From: Chloroflexota bacterium
GTDB lineage: Bacteria; Chloroflexota; UBA6077
Direction of reading: 5' to 3'
Assembly: GCA_021806765.1 (NCBI GenBank)
Contig: JAJZQR010000002.1
Location: 5,806 to 69,805 of the forward strand
DNA length: 64,000 nucleotides
Shown here: in pieces, positions 16,134 through 25,118 of the stretch
Layout of the letters: every line of letters begins with the position of its first letter
Numbering within the stretch: position 1 is the first letter of the stretch
The notes under the pieces: model-generated
Told to the model about the DNA's origin: nothing
Databases searched by the model: none
What the model saw: the letters and a program-made list of their open reading frames with translations, nothing else
Program-made: the position numbers and the translations under genes

Positions 16134-17660
16134 TTACTCCCACTCGATGGTGGAGGGAGGTTTGGAACTAATGTCGTAGACCACCCGGTTCACGCCGGGC
16201 ACCTCGTTGACAATCCGTGTGGAGATGCGGGCCAGCAGGTCGTAGGGCACCCTGGCCCAGTCGGCGGTCATGCCGTCGTCGCTGTTGACGATCCGCACCG
16301 CCACCACGTTGGCGTAGGTGCGGCCGTCGCCCATCACCCCCACGGTCTGCAGCGGGGTGAGCACGGCGAAGCTCTGCCAGACCGGACGGGGCAGGGTCGT
16401 GCTGGCGACCTCCTCGTTGACGACGGCGTCGGCCAGCCGGAGGGTCTCCAGCCGCTCCCGAGTTATCTCCCCTATGACCCGCACGGCGAGACCGGGCCCC
16501 GGGAAGGGTTGGCGCCACACCATGGATTCGGGGAGCCCCAGCTCCAGTCCCACCCGCCGCACCTCGTCCTTGAACAGGTAGCGGAGCGGCTCCACGAGGG
16601 CGAAGTTCATCTTCTCCGGGAGCCCGCCCACGTTGTGGTGGGACTTGATCCTGGCGGCCACCGTGGTGTCGTAGGAGGTGCTCTCGATGACGTCGGGGTA
16701 GAGGGTCCCCTGGGCCAGGAAGTCGATCTGTCCCAGCCTGGCGGCCTCCGCCTCGAAGACCCGGATGAACTCCTCGCCGATGATCCGGCGCTTCCGCTCG
16801 GGGTCGATGGCGCCGCCCAGGGCCGAGAGGAAGCGGTCGGTGGCGTCGACGTACACCACGTTCAGCTGGAGGTGGCGCCGGAAGGTCTCCAGGGTGCTCT
16901 CGGCCTCGTTGAGCCGCAGCAGCCCGTTGTTCACGAAGACGCAGGTCAGCCGGTCGCCGATGGCTCGGTGGATCAGGGTGGCCGCCACCGTCGAGTCGAC
17001 CCCGCCGGAGAGGGCGCAGATCACCTTGCCGTCCCCCACCTGCTCCCGGATCTTGGCCACGGTCTCGGCGATGTAGGAGCCCGGCGTCCAGTTGCCCTGG
17101 CAGCCGCACTCCCGGTAGATGAAGTTCCGCAGGATCTCCTTCCCCAGGGGGGTGTGCACCACCTCGGGGTGGAACTGAAGCCCCACCATCCCGGCGTCGT
17201 TCCCCATGGCGGCCAGGGGGGAGTTCTCCGTGTGGGCCAGGGGCCGGAAGCCGGGGGGCATCCGTGTGATGATATCCCCGTGGCTCATCCAGACCTGGAA
17301 GGATTCGGGGAGCCCCTGGAAGAGGGGCGCCACCGGCTGGTTCAGATGAAGCTCGGCGTGGCCGTACTCTCGACGGGCCCCGGGCGCCACCTCTCCCCCC
17401 AGTTGGAGGGCCAGCAGCTGCATGCCGTAGCAGATCCCCAGGATAGGGAGGCCGCTCTTCAGGATGTAGGAGGACAGCTTGGGGGCGCCCTCCTGGTAGA
17501 CGCTGGCGGGGCCGCCCGACAGGATGAACCCCCTGGGGTTGAGGGCCGCCACCCGCTCCTCAGGCGCGTTGTAGGGGATCAACTCGCAGTAGACGTTGCA
17601 CTCCCGCACCCGCCGGGCGATCAGCTGGCTGTACTGGGAGCCGAAGTCGATGACCGCCAC
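16134..17660 (-). CDS. guaA: GMP synthase (glutamine-hydrolysing)
   Basis: GuaA converts XMP to GMP. It has an N-terminal class I glutamine amidotransferase domain ([16 protein letters not shown], nucleophile in LGICYGMQ, histidine in [11 protein letters not shown]), then the ATP pyrophosphatase P-loop [12 protein letters not shown] and the dimerisation domain ending PSTIEWE. From GTG 17660 it is 508 residues, close to the family norm. The open frame continues upstream to TTG 17840, but that extension is translated from the palindromic element ([12 protein letters not shown]) and is unlikely to be native. The true start is uncertain. It heads the minus-strand purine operon. Confidence 0.94.
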   Translation of the reverse strand: MAVIDFGSQYSQLIARRVRECNVYCELIPYNAPEERVAALNPRGFILSGGPASVYQEGAPKLSSYILKSGLPILGICYGMQLLALQLGGEVAPGARREYGHAELHLNQPVAPLFQGLPESFQVWMSHGDIITRMPPGFRPLAHTENSPLAAMGNDAGMVGLQFHPEVVHTPLGKEILRNFIYRECGCQGNWTPGSYIAETVAKIREQVGDGKVICALSGGVDSTVAATLIHRAIGDRLTCVFVNNGLLRLNEAESTLETFRRHLQLNVVYVDATDRFLSALGGAIDPERKRRIIGEEFIRVFEAEAARLGQIDFLAQGTLYPDVIESTSYDTTVAARIKSHHNVGGLPEKMNFALVEPLRYLFKDEVRRVGLELGLPESMVWRQPFPGPGLAVRVIGEITRERLETLRLADAVVNEEVASTTLPRPVWQSFAVLTPLQTVGVMGDGRTYANVVAVRIVNSDDGMTADWARVPYDLLARISTRIVNEVPGVNRVVYDISSKPPSTIEWE

Positions 17661-17740
17661 GGCCTCCCGTGCCTGGGGAGCGGGGGTAAGGTTGTCTTGC
17701 TGCTGGCTAGCCGTAGTGGGTTCCTCCAGTGCGAAGAGCC

Positions 17741-17775
17741 CCCTCTCCCTTTGGGAGAGGGTCGGGGTGAGGGCT
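17741..17775. repeat. CTCTCCC/GGGAGAGGG palindromic element upstream of guaA
   Basis: A single copy (CCCTCTCCCTTTGGGAGAGG plus GTCGGGGTGAGGGCT) lies about 80 bp upstream of the probable guaA start, inside the leader or in a frame extension of guaA. Confidence 0.75.
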
Positions 17776-17910
17776 GTGACCGACACGCCGATGTATGGGA
17801 CTGCATCCGGCCTGACGGACCCCTGATCGGAGGATATCAACCGACCGGGGCAAAGTCAAGGAAGGCTCGAGGTGGTGGTTGCGCGGGGGTGGCGGCATGC
17901 ATCACGGACG

Positions 17911-17934
17911 CCGGCAGGAGCCGGCTCCCGCCGG
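17911..17934. repeat. CCGGCAGGAGCCGG-type palindrome
   Basis: CCGGCAGGAGCCGG followed by CTCCCGCCGG forms a compact hairpin. The same core occurs at 21981 and, inverted, at 40634. Confidence 0.6.
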
Positions 17935-18114
17935 CGAACGGTTCGCTTTTGCAGCCGATTTCTGACAGAACGCGGCCCCAACCGCCCGGGCTCACTGCGG
18001 CCGCCTCGACTGGCATGTGGTGTACACCTCATGTCATGTTGACGACTGCGGCGACGTCACGCCTGGGGAGGGCCATTCCCCCACACATCAGGAGAATCGC
18101 CGGTTGGGCGATCG

Positions 18115-18330
18115 TTGAGCACTATTGGGGGATGGGTGGCGGCGATCCGGAGCGACGCAACAGGGATCCGCCGGGTGCTGGCCGGCCTGCCCTGCAAGCA
18201 GCACGGGGATGATATCCAGCGGCTGGATCGCAACCTCGACGCCGGCAAGTGGGTCGCGGCGCTGATCGCCGGAGTGCCCACCCTGGTGGCCTTGTGGTGG
18301 CCAGGGCCATCGGCCGGCTGCAGGCCGTGA
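18115..18330 (+). pseudogene. Possible remnant of a small membrane protein
   Basis: A 71-codon frame from TTG 18115 ends in a charged helix (DDIQRLDRNLDAG) followed by one hydrophobic segment (KWVAALIAGVPTLVALWW). This layout occurs in small phage- or plasmid-borne holin-like proteins, but I recognise no specific family. There is no good ribosome site, and surrounding DNA looks decayed. It may be chance. Confidence 0.25.
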
Positions 18331-18576
18331 TCGGGACCATCGGCGGAGGCCCCAGGCAGTGAACGATCAGAAGGCCGTGGAGAGGGGCGGCCGCTGGCCC
18401 CACGAGCACCCCGTCAGCGCAAGAGGGCGGGGGGTGGGCTCCCCCCGGAAGGATCGTCGCCGACGGCAGGGAGATCACCTGTCAGCAGTGATCGAGCTGC
18501 CACGGGTGCAGGCGGACCGGTGCCCGTACTGCGGAAGCTCTGCCTCCGTTGAATTGCCTCTACCAGCGACCGGACA

Positions 18577-19563
18577 TCACTCGCCGTTGGCCTTCGACCA
18601 TGAGACCCCCCGGCCCTGGGCCTCCAATCCGTCGAGCAGTCTGTGCAGCCCCGTCCTCTCCCACTGTGGTATCACTTGCCGAACGTCCGGAGGCTCAACC
18701 GATTTCCCTGGAATCGTGAACGTGCAGAAGCGGCTGCCGTCGGACTTCAGCTGCAATCCGATTGTCCATATCGGCATGTCATCCAACTTCACGAGACCCG
18801 ATATGAAGTCGATGGTTCTCGAAGCTGGCTGCGCGAGCTGCCGGTCATCGAAGAGCGGGCTGATTCCGATGCGCTCGCGAAGAAGATGGGACGCCCCTGC
18901 TTGCCGAATGATCCAGCTATCCACGGCGTCGATTAACCTCAGTGCCGTCTGCCTGAGTGTTCGCTTGGTTCTCTTATGCGATTTTGTCACGATAGACGCC
19001 CACCCGGTCGCGAGGGCCAACGCCTTAGGTTGCTGCGTCTTGAGGGCCTGTATGATCGGTGCACGGTGCGTTGACGGCACTAACAGCCAGGTCAACACCG
19101 TCATGGCCACATCCAGAAAACTCGACCAGTCTTGCCGAGGGTCGATCTCGGGCCCATGCAGATTGGGAACGACGCTTTCCATGCCCTCGTCAGGGTAAAA
19201 GCCTCGGTCGATATACTCGGGCATGGACATGAACACGTAGTGGTCACAGATGCTCGCGATAAAGGTGCTTAGCCTCAAGGCGAGCGTATCACCTTCAAGC
19301 ATGGCGAATACCCGGGGCCAACCCAGCCGGGCAAGCAGGGCGTGCATCAGTTCGTGCGCAACGGTGTGCTCGGTTGCCGAGTCTGGATCAAGCCGGATGA
19401 CCTCTCGGCCTGCATTGCCAAAACTGTACATTCCGCTACTCTGGCGGTTGCGGGCTTCCGCCGGAATCGTCTCGAACTGAATGGGATTCCCTGGTCGAAG
19501 ACCGTCAACATGGCTCCTGAGTTCGAGAACGCGATCCGTCATGAGACGAGCTAGCTCATCCAT
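18577..19563 (-). CDS. Uncharacterised protein with a HELMH zincin-like motif
   Basis: I do not recognise a named family for this 328-residue protein. Residues 70-74 read HELMH within TVAHELMHALLARLGW, the HExxH zinc-protease pattern, in a helix-like context after a short beta-rich region (REVIRLDP). There is no signal peptide or clear membrane helix, so it should be cytoplasmic. The start is ATG 19563 with AGGAG about 13 bases upstream. It lies next to a decayed tyrosine recombinase and a STAS-ATPase/DUF4325 pair. Base use is slightly less GC-rich than in neighbouring housekeeping genes, consistent with acquisition. A third metal ligand is not assigned. Confidence 0.7.
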   Translation of the reverse strand: MDELARLMTDRVLELRSHVDGLRPGNPIQFETIPAEARNRQSSGMYSFGNAGREVIRLDPDSATEHTVAHELMHALLARLGWPRVFAMLEGDTLALRLSTFIASICDHYVFMSMPEYIDRGFYPDEGMESVVPNLHGPEIDPRQDWSSFLDVAMTVLTWLLVPSTHRAPIIQALKTQQPKALALATGWASIVTKSHKRTKRTLRQTALRLIDAVDSWIIRQAGASHLLRERIGISPLFDDRQLAQPASRTIDFISGLVKLDDMPIWTIGLQLKSDGSRFCTFTIPGKSVEPPDVRQVIPQWERTGLHRLLDGLEAQGRGVSWSKANGE

Positions 19564-19620
19564 CGTTGCCGGACTTCTCCTTGCTTTCGTTGGGTCGACC
19601 TCAGTGCGCCATCTGGTCCC

Positions 19621-20150
19621 TCAGCCGCCGTTTGTCGGCGTTGGAGAGCCGCAGATATACTGCTTCGTGGTCTCCGGGGTGGCGTGGCCCAGCTGGTCCT
19701 GGACGTAGTGCAGCCGGAGGGTCTGCTCCAGGTGGCATTTGGCTGCGCTGTGGTGAAAGGTGTGGGGCCAGACAGAGACCAGTTTACCACTTCTGGGCGA
19801 GATCTTGAGGACCTGGGCCCGCTGCGCGGCCACGGCGATGATCCGGTAGGCCCGGAAGCGGCTCATAGGCACACCCTGGTTCTCTCGACTCTGGAAGAGG
19901 TAGCCGTCGACGCCAATCCTGAGGTTCCTTGCCAGGGCCGGCAGCTGGGTGGCCAAGTCCGGAGAGACGTAGACGGCCTTCTGGCTCCGCCGGCGCTGCT
20001 TCAGGTTAGGTAGTTGGAGGGTGCCCTGCTCGTCGTCGACGTGTCCTGTGCGGAGCTCCTGTACCTCGTCGGTCCGGGCTCCCGAATTCCATATGGGGTT
20101 CCGCAGCAACCGACCCCGGAAGCCCTCCGATGCGCTGCCAGCGGAAAGCT
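19621..20150 (-). pseudogene. Tyrosine recombinase/integrase C-terminal remnant
   Basis: The frame carries the catalytic-domain landmarks of a phage-type integrase in order: GARTDEVQEL (first arginine box), HTFHHSAAKCHLE, and LGHATPETTKQYI with the tyrosine. The second box should be HxLRH; here the arginine is replaced by histidine (HTFHH). The N-terminal core-binding domain is missing: upstream frame sequence is the antisense of the next gene. I therefore call a truncated, probably inactive recombinase and mark its upstream limit approximately. It is the clearest mobile-element trace in this patch. Confidence 0.7.
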
Positions 20151-20209
20151 GCAGCCATTGTGTAGTAGAATCTCTCGAGTTATCCGCACATGTCGATTGA
20201 GAGGGAGTA

Positions 20210-21064
20210 TTGCCTACCACCGTTGCCATCCCGTCAGAGCTCACCGGACAGACGATTCTGTCGTTCCCCACTGGGCTCCCCGAGGGCTGTTTGGTAGATG
20301 CCAGCAACCTCTCGTTCATAGAACCGATGGGTTTGGTGCAACTGGTGTTGCTCCTCCAGCACGCAGCAGCCCTCAGTCCGAAGGTGAAGTTCATCGCGCC
20401 GTCGGCCTACGGCGCCTATCATTATCTGGCCCGAATGGGTTTCTACAAACACGTCCCCGAGACCGTCACTCTCGACAACGCCGTCGATGCGGGGGCTGTC
20501 CATCGCAGGGGGAGTTGCGACGTCCTGATCCCTGTAAGGGGCTTCAAGAGCGATTGGGATGTTGAGGACATGTTCGAAGATGTCGCGAAGTTCCTGCGGC
20601 GCATGCTGACTGATAAGATCATCTCGGGGACCATTTACTCGACCCTTGGAGCAGCAATCCCAGAGTTGGCAGGGAACGCTGCCACCCATGCCAATAGTCC
20701 CTGTGGTGGCTACATCGCTGCCCAGATCTACAAACGAGGCAGCTACCTGGCGGTGGGCGACATTGGCATGGGGATCCGCGGGCACCTGACCAAGAACCCC
20801 AACTGGGCCTATCTCCAGACCGACGAAGAAGCCATTGCCAAGGCATTGGAGACCGGAGTGAGCGGTACTTCCGACCGCAGAGGGTGGGGCTTCGACTACG
20901 TGTTGGAGGAGCTAAGGAGTACAGCCGGAGCCCAGCTCTTTATTCGGTCGGGCAACGGCTGGGTCAAGACCAACGTTGGCCAGAACGGTCGTAGGCAGAC
21001 CTCTGGATCTGATTCCACTCGCAGCTTCCCCGGTACCATCATCCAGCTCATTGTCCAAACGTAA
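20210..21064 (+). CDS. STAS-like domain fused to HATPase_c ATP-binding domain
   Basis: The 284-residue protein has two parts. Residues about 15-100 look STAS-like (CLVDASNLSFIEPMGLVQLVLLL and YHYLARMGFYKH). Residues about 130-284 hold a GHKL-type ATP-binding fold with an N box (PELAGNAATHANSP) and a G box (VGDIGMGIRGHL), then GWGFDYVLEEL. It has no phospho-acceptor motif, so it resembles anti-sigma-factor or signalling ATPases rather than a sensor kinase. The best start is TTG 20210, although GAGGGAG is very close to it. It is followed after 116 bp by a DUF4325 protein; such pairs recur in bacterial accessory DNA. Function unknown. Confidence 0.75.
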   Translation: MPTTVAIPSELTGQTILSFPTGLPEGCLVDASNLSFIEPMGLVQLVLLLQHAAALSPKVKFIAPSAYGAYHYLARMGFYKHVPETVTLDNAVDAGAVHRRGSCDVLIPVRGFKSDWDVEDMFEDVAKFLRRMLTDKIISGTIYSTLGAAIPELAGNAATHANSPCGGYIAAQIYKRGSYLAVGDIGMGIRGHLTKNPNWAYLQTDEEAIAKALETGVSGTSDRRGWGFDYVLEELRSTAGAQLFIRSGNGWVKTNVGQNGRRQTSGSDSTRSFPGTIIQLIVQT

Positions 21065-21180
21065 CAGTCCGAAAAGAAACCTTGACATGGCATCGATTCT
21101 GCCTTAGTGTGTAGTCACTGCGTTCAGTGATTCCGCTGATTACGATGAAGCCCGTGTTTTCCGAGAGAGGTAGGTGGACC

Positions 21181-21738
21181 ATGCGTTTCGAGTTCGCGGC
21201 ACTGGGCACCGTTTTCTCTACGCGCGAGCGCGGCGCGAAAGTCCGCGCACAGATCGAGGAGGCCCTTCGAGCAACCTCCGAGCGCGAGCCCCTAGTCCTG
21301 GATTTTCAGGGCGTACAGCTGATCAGTTTCAGTTTCGCAGATGAGGTCGTAGGTAGACTGGTCGCGGCCCGATCAACCGGTGAACTGGGTGACAGACCCA
21401 TATTGATCATCAACGCGGGTGAAGAGGTAGTTCATCCAACTGCGAGCTCCATGGAGAGGCGAAAGCTGATCGTAGCCTGCTTGCAGCCTGACGGCATCAA
21501 GCTGATCGGTGCTGCCGGGCACATCCAGGCTACATTCGACGCTGCCAGGGCTCGAGGTGAGTTTAGGACGCCGGAGTTAGCGGCTGATCTGGGCACCAAC
21601 GTGCAGGCACTCAACAATCGACTCAAGCCTCTGCTCGTAGCGGGACTGCTGGTCCGGCAAAGCGGGATACCTCGCTCAGGAGGTCGAGAGTACGTCTATC
21701 GGATAGCCCTGCCGTCCGCGGAGGCGGCAGCCGTCTAA
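21181..21738 (+). CDS. DUF4325 (STAS-like) protein with C-terminal winged helix
   Basis: I start this 185-residue protein at ATG 21181, preceded by an AGGTGG ribosome site. Residues about 30-90 match the DUF4325 STAS-like pattern (PLVLDFQGVQLISFSFADEVVGRLVA). The C-terminal part (TPELAADLGTNVQALNNRLKPLLVAGLLVR, then SGGREYVYRIA) looks like a winged helix-turn-helix. The partner gene encodes a STAS-ATPase, so the pair may work as a switch in which the ATPase modifies or sequesters this putative DNA-binding protein. That role is inference. Confidence 0.72.
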   Translation: MRFEFAALGTVFSTRERGAKVRAQIEEALRATSEREPLVLDFQGVQLISFSFADEVVGRLVAARSTGELGDRPILIINAGEEVVHPTASSMERRKLIVACLQPDGIKLIGAAGHIQATFDAARARGEFRTPELAADLGTNVQALNNRLKPLLVAGLLVRQSGIPRSGGREYVYRIALPSAEAAAV

Positions 21739-21760
21739 TCACATTCTGGCAAGGGCGACA

Positions 21761-21794
21761 AGACGGGGTACCATCCAACGTGGTGCCCCGTTCT
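21761..21794 (+). terminator. Hairpin after the DUF4325 gene
   Basis: AGACGGGGTACCA pairs with TGGTGCCCCGTTCT around a seven-base loop with one mismatch. There is little T-run. It sits 23 bp after the stop codon. Confidence 0.6.
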
Positions 21795-21980
21795 GTCTCC
21801 AGTTCATACACTGGCCACGATCGCGGCTTCCTCCGGTCCGCTGAGTCGATCCCCGCAAGTGGCTCTGGGCGTAGGTTAGGAATGCAGTGGCCCGCCGCTG
21901 CCGGGTTGCCGACGGCGGATCACCCTCGGAATGCGGCGGGGCGACGGAGTGGCGGGGCGAGGGGGCGACGGCCCCGATCA

Positions 21981-21994
21981 CCGGCAGGAGCCGG
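21981..21994. repeat. CCGGCAGGAGCCGG palindrome
   Basis: A 14-bp core identical to the first half of the element at 17911, in the otherwise featureless 320-bp gap between the DUF4325 gene and the serine hydrolase. Confidence 0.5.
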
Positions 21995-22061
21995 CGTTGC
22001 AGCTTGACGTAAGCATCCGAAGGTACCATGATTCCCCCAGATCACCTTCGTGGAGGATCCG

Positions 22062-23108
22062 ATGACCGACCCCGTTGCCCCCCATCTGAACCCCCAGCGG
22101 CTGCAGGCGGCCTACGACCTGCTGCTGGAGGCGGTGTCCGGCGGGCAGCTCCCCGTGGGGCTGCTGGCCGTGGCCAATTGCCAGGAGACCCTGCGCTGCG
22201 AGGCGTACGGACCCAACGGAAGCATCGGTACCGACGGCGTCTACTGGATCGCCTCCATCACCAAGCCCATCGTGGCCACGGCTGTGATGCAGCTGGTGGA
22301 GCGGGGAAAGCTGCTGATTGAGGACCCGGTTGTCCGGTACCTGCCGGAGTTCGGGGTGAGCGGCAAGGAGGGGGTGACGGTGTGGCACCTGCTGACCCAC
22401 ACCTCGGGGATGGCCGACGACTACTGGCGCGACCCCGAGGTCGAGCCCTCGGCCGAGGCCGATCTGGCTGGGGCCATCCAGACACGGCTGCGCTTCCCTC
22501 CTGGCTCCCAATACGAGTACTGCAACGTCTCCTTCCGGATCCTGGGGGAGATCCTCTCACGGCTGAGCGGGAGGAGCTACCAGCAGTACCTCCAGGAGGA
22601 GGCCTTCGGGCCGGCGGGGATGGTGGACACCTCGTTCCGGCCGGAGCCGGAGAAGCGGCCTCGGATCCTGCCGGTTCGGGACTTTCCCGAGATGCCCGGC
22701 GGGATGGACGGCTTCATGGCCCTTGCGCTGCCCGGCGGCGGTCTGTTCAGCACCGCGGCGGACCTGGTGGCCTTCGGCCAGAGCTTCCTCAACGGAGGCA
22801 TGGGGAAGCATGGGCGGGTGCTAGGGGCTGCATCCTTACGGGTGATGACCGCTCTCCACACCCAGGGCATCTGCAGGTACGGCGATGGTGAGCCCGAGTA
22901 CTGGGGGCTGGGCTGGGACAAGGCCGTCCCTCGGGAGGCCAGGCTGGTCTCGCCCTCGGGCTTCGGCCACGGCGGCATGGCCGGGACCTATCTCTGGATC
23001 GAACCGGAGTACGACCTGGCGATCGTCCTCCTTACCAACCATGCCGGGCTGGACGGACGGGTCAGGAAGGGGATCGTGAACGCCGTGATGGCGGCGGTGG
23101 AGCTCTAA
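22062..23108 (+). CDS. Serine hydrolase, beta-lactamase class C family
   Basis: The 348-residue protein has the SxxK motif (SITK, about residue 69) and a YCN motif (YEYCNVSF) typical of class C beta-lactamase, esterase and DD-peptidase relatives, plus HGGMAG near the C-terminus in the place of the KTG box. Landmarks between them are VWHLLTHTSGMAD and LFSTAADLVAFGQ. No signal peptide is seen, which favours a cytoplasmic esterase or peptidase over a secreted beta-lactamase. The start is ATG 22062 with GGAGG six bases upstream. Substrate is unknown; antibiotic resistance cannot be inferred. Confidence 0.9.
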   Translation: MTDPVAPHLNPQRLQAAYDLLLEAVSGGQLPVGLLAVANCQETLRCEAYGPNGSIGTDGVYWIASITKPIVATAVMQLVERGKLLIEDPVVRYLPEFGVSGKEGVTVWHLLTHTSGMADDYWRDPEVEPSAEADLAGAIQTRLRFPPGSQYEYCNVSFRILGEILSRLSGRSYQQYLQEEAFGPAGMVDTSFRPEPEKRPRILPVRDFPEMPGGMDGFMALALPGGGLFSTAADLVAFGQSFLNGGMGKHGRVLGAASLRVMTALHTQGICRYGDGEPEYWGLGWDKAVPREARLVSPSGFGHGGMAGTYLWIEPEYDLAIVLLTNHAGLDGRVRKGIVNAVMAAVEL

Positions 23109-23245
23109 GCGGCCTCGTCGAATCCATGGGGTGCGTGGCACATGGTCAAGATGGTACCATTTACGGGCCACCGGCCAAGTCGCCAGACCCGAGTCGTTGC
23201 CGTCTGGCACGCACGCAGGGGACCGCCGGGCGGGAGGATGTGCGG

Positions 23246-23473
23246 ATGCCCAGGCTCCCGAGGATGTCGGCTCCCGATCTGTTGAAGGCCCTCAAGAGAG
23301 ACGGTTGGAACGAGATTGGGCAAGCCGGCAGCCACGTCCAGTTGAAGCACCCGACCAAGGTTGGAAAAGTCACCCTTGGCGTCCACACCAGCAAGACAAT
23401 CCCGCCGCGCATTCTGGCATCGATCTTGAAGCAGGCCAACCTCACTGCGGAAGAACTGCGGAGGCTGTTGTAG
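23246..23473 (+). CDS. hicA: HicA-type mRNA interferase toxin
   Basis: HicA toxins are small dsRBD-like RNases that cut mRNA. The 75-residue protein has the family's landmarks: a SAPDLLKALKRDGWNE helix, the catalytic histidine in GSHVQLKHP, and TLGVHTSKTIPPRILASILKQA. I start at ATG 23246 because GGGAGG lies just upstream. The hicB antitoxin begins 16 bp after the stop, giving the standard toxin-first order. Confidence 0.92.
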   Translation: MPRLPRMSAPDLLKALKRDGWNEIGQAGSHVQLKHPTKVGKVTLGVHTSKTIPPRILASILKQANLTAEELRRLL

Positions 23474-23489
23474 GCATGGAGGGGAGACG

Positions 23490-23732
23490 ATGAGCCAGCG
23501 CCATTACACCATCCTGCTGCACGAGGACAGGGAGCAGGGCGGTTACTGGGTGACTGTCCCTGCCCTTCCCGGCATCTTGACTCAAGGGGATTCCCTGGAG
23601 GAGGCAATTGCCAACGCGCGGGAGGCCATCTTCCTCCATCTAAGGGGGATGATCGCCGACGGAGAGCCGATCCCCGAGGACGAGGACAACACCCAGGCAG
23701 TCACCATCGTCGTGGAGGCGCCGGCGGCGTAG
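23490..23732 (+). CDS. hicB: HicB-type antitoxin
   Basis: The 80-residue protein has the HicB partial RNase H-like fold signature: YTILLHEDREQGGYWVTVPALPGILTQGDSLEEAIANAREAI. It should bind and neutralise HicA. There is no separate C-terminal DNA-binding domain, so it belongs to the short HicB type and operon repression may be weak or performed otherwise. GGGAGA precedes the ATG. Confidence 0.92.
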   Translation: MSQRHYTILLHEDREQGGYWVTVPALPGILTQGDSLEEAIANAREAIFLHLRGMIADGEPIPEDEDNTQAVTIVVEAPAA

Positions 23733-23783
23733 CGGGCGATCTGCCGGGTTGCGCGGCACATCGATGTGTTCCGGTAGTGTTCC

Positions 23784-23818
23784 AGCCCTCACCCTGACCC
23801 TCTCCCAGAGGGAGAGGG
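23784..23818. repeat. CTCTCCC/GGGAGAGGG palindromic element
   Basis: An inverted single copy (AGCCCTCACCCTGACC then CTCTCCCAGAGGGAGAGGG) lies between hicB and the convergent PurM/HypE-like gene. Confidence 0.75.
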
Positions 23819-23925
23819 GAGAGAAGGGGGCCGGCAGCCCGCCGACCCGCTGGCCCCAGCACTCAGGACACAGAACTCAGGACCGGGCGGGCGAGACCCC
23901 GCGCTCCCGGCAGCACCCTGCACCC

Positions 23926-25002
23926 TTACCTCGCCTCGGGCGCCTTGCCGGTGGCGATGGCCTCCCCGAAGGCCCTCCAGAAGGGGTCCACCCGCGGGTG
24001 CTCCAGCCCTCGGGAGGTCGATCCCTCGAAGACCACCATCCCTTGCTCGGCGGGGGTCACCTCGCCCACGATGCTGGACTCGATCCCCCTGTCGGCCAGC
24101 CGTCTTACCACCTCCGCTGCCTTGTGGGGCCGGCAGGTGATCAGCAGCGTCCCCTCGCTGATGGAGGCGTAGGGGTCGATCCGGAACATCTCGCAGATCT
24201 TCCGCACCTCCTCCCGAACGATCACCTTCTCCTTGTCGATCTGCATCCCCACCTTGGAGGCCTGCGCAATCTCGAACAGCCCGCCCCACACACCGCACTC
24301 GGTGGCGTCGTGCATGGCGGTGACGCCGTCGTCTCGAACCCCGACGGAGGCGGCCGTCATGGCGTCGTCCACCACGCTCATCATGTCGAACACCCTGTCG
24401 GCCTGGCGGGCGAAATCGGCGCCGTACCGCTCGGCCACCAGCTGCGGCAGGGTGGCGGCGAACAGCCCAGTCGCCTCGATGGCCGCGCCCTTGGTCACGA
24501 TCACCCGATCGCCCACCCTGGCCATGTTGGGGGTGACGTAGCGGGACTTGGGTCCCACGCTGATCACCGTGGCCCCGCCCACCATGGGGAAGTCGGTCCC
24601 CTCGTAGCGGGCGGTGTGGCCGGTGACCACCGACATGCCGATCTTCTCGCACTCCCGATGGACCGTGGACCACATGATCTCCAGCGCCTCACGGGTCACG
24701 GAGAGGGGAAGGTTCAGATCCACCGTGAAGTAGGTGGGGCGCAGCCCCGAGGTGGCGGCGTCGGAAGCGAGGATGTGGGTGGCGAACCAGGCGGCCCGCT
24801 CCCAGCCGTACTGGGGGACGATGAAGAAGGGATCCGTGGTGAGGGCCATCACCTGGTCGTGCCCCAGGTCGACCACGCCCACGTCCACGCCATGCTGAGG
24901 GCCGACCAGGATGTGGGGCGATTTCGCCCCGAGGCGGGGGTAGATGATCTCCTCGAAGATCTCCGGCGAGATCTTCCCGATGGCGGGCAGTTCGCTGGGC
25001 AT
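23926..25002 (-). CDS. PurM/HypE/ThiL-superfamily protein under a TPP riboswitch
   Basis: The 358-residue protein belongs to the AIR synthase-related group of ATP-using enzymes. It has an acidic metal/ATP region (MALTTDPFFIVP), ILASDAATSGLRPTYFTVDLNLP, GHTARYE, a VTPNMARVGDRVIVTKGAAIEATG linker and a MHDATECGVWGGLFEIAQAS block like that of HypE. The superfamily includes PurM, HypE, SelD and thiamine-phosphate kinase ThiL. No hyp genes are near. A TPP riboswitch and terminator lie directly upstream, which points to a thiamine role such as a ThiL-like kinase or a precursor enzyme. That link is inference from regulation. AAGGAG precedes ATG 25002. Confidence 0.82.
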   Translation of the reverse strand: MPSELPAIGKISPEIFEEIIYPRLGAKSPHILVGPQHGVDVGVVDLGHDQVMALTTDPFFIVPQYGWERAAWFATHILASDAATSGLRPTYFTVDLNLPLSVTREALEIMWSTVHRECEKIGMSVVTGHTARYEGTDFPMVGGATVISVGPKSRYVTPNMARVGDRVIVTKGAAIEATGLFAATLPQLVAERYGADFARQADRVFDMMSVVDDAMTAASVGVRDDGVTAMHDATECGVWGGLFEIAQASKVGMQIDKEKVIVREEVRKICEMFRIDPYASISEGTLLITCRPHKAAEVVRRLADRGIESSIVGEVTPAEQGMVVFEGSTSRGLEHPRVDPFWRAFGEAIATGKAPEAR

Positions 25003-25079
25003 CTCTCTCTACTCCTTCCGGTACTGCTACTGCTACTGCGTCTTGGATACACGGAAGGGTGCGCGGGGGAGTGGCGAAA

Positions 25080-25103
25080 GGCCGCCATCTCGGGATGGCG
25101 GCC
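25080..25103 (-). terminator. Riboswitch expression-platform terminator
   Basis: On the minus strand GGCCGCCATC and GATGGCGGCC form a 10-bp GC-rich stem with a CCGA loop followed by TTTCG. It lies between the TPP aptamer and the gene start, so TPP binding would favour premature termination. A short GTAGCA-like triplet repeat follows before the ribosome site. Confidence 0.8.
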
Positions 25104-25118
25104 CAACGTTTCGAGGTC

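Larger units (their letters stand above)
17841..18576. other. Gene-poor debris region
   Basis: About 735 bp without an intact gene. It contains a GCCGGCAGGAGCCGG-type palindrome (17911), a possible small membrane-protein remnant (18115-18330), and around 18490-18560 a short stretch on the plus strand translating to a CPYCGS zinc-ribbon-like fragment. It abuts a decayed recombinase region, so I read it as worn accessory DNA. Confidence 0.55.

Noticed and set aside
22062..23108. Secreted beta-lactamase conferring resistance
   Set aside because: There is no signal peptide and the family is mostly esterases and peptidases.
25021..25040. Triplet repeat in the TPP leader as a phase-variable tract
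   Set aside because: Only three to four units, lying in an untranslated leader with no frame to shift.
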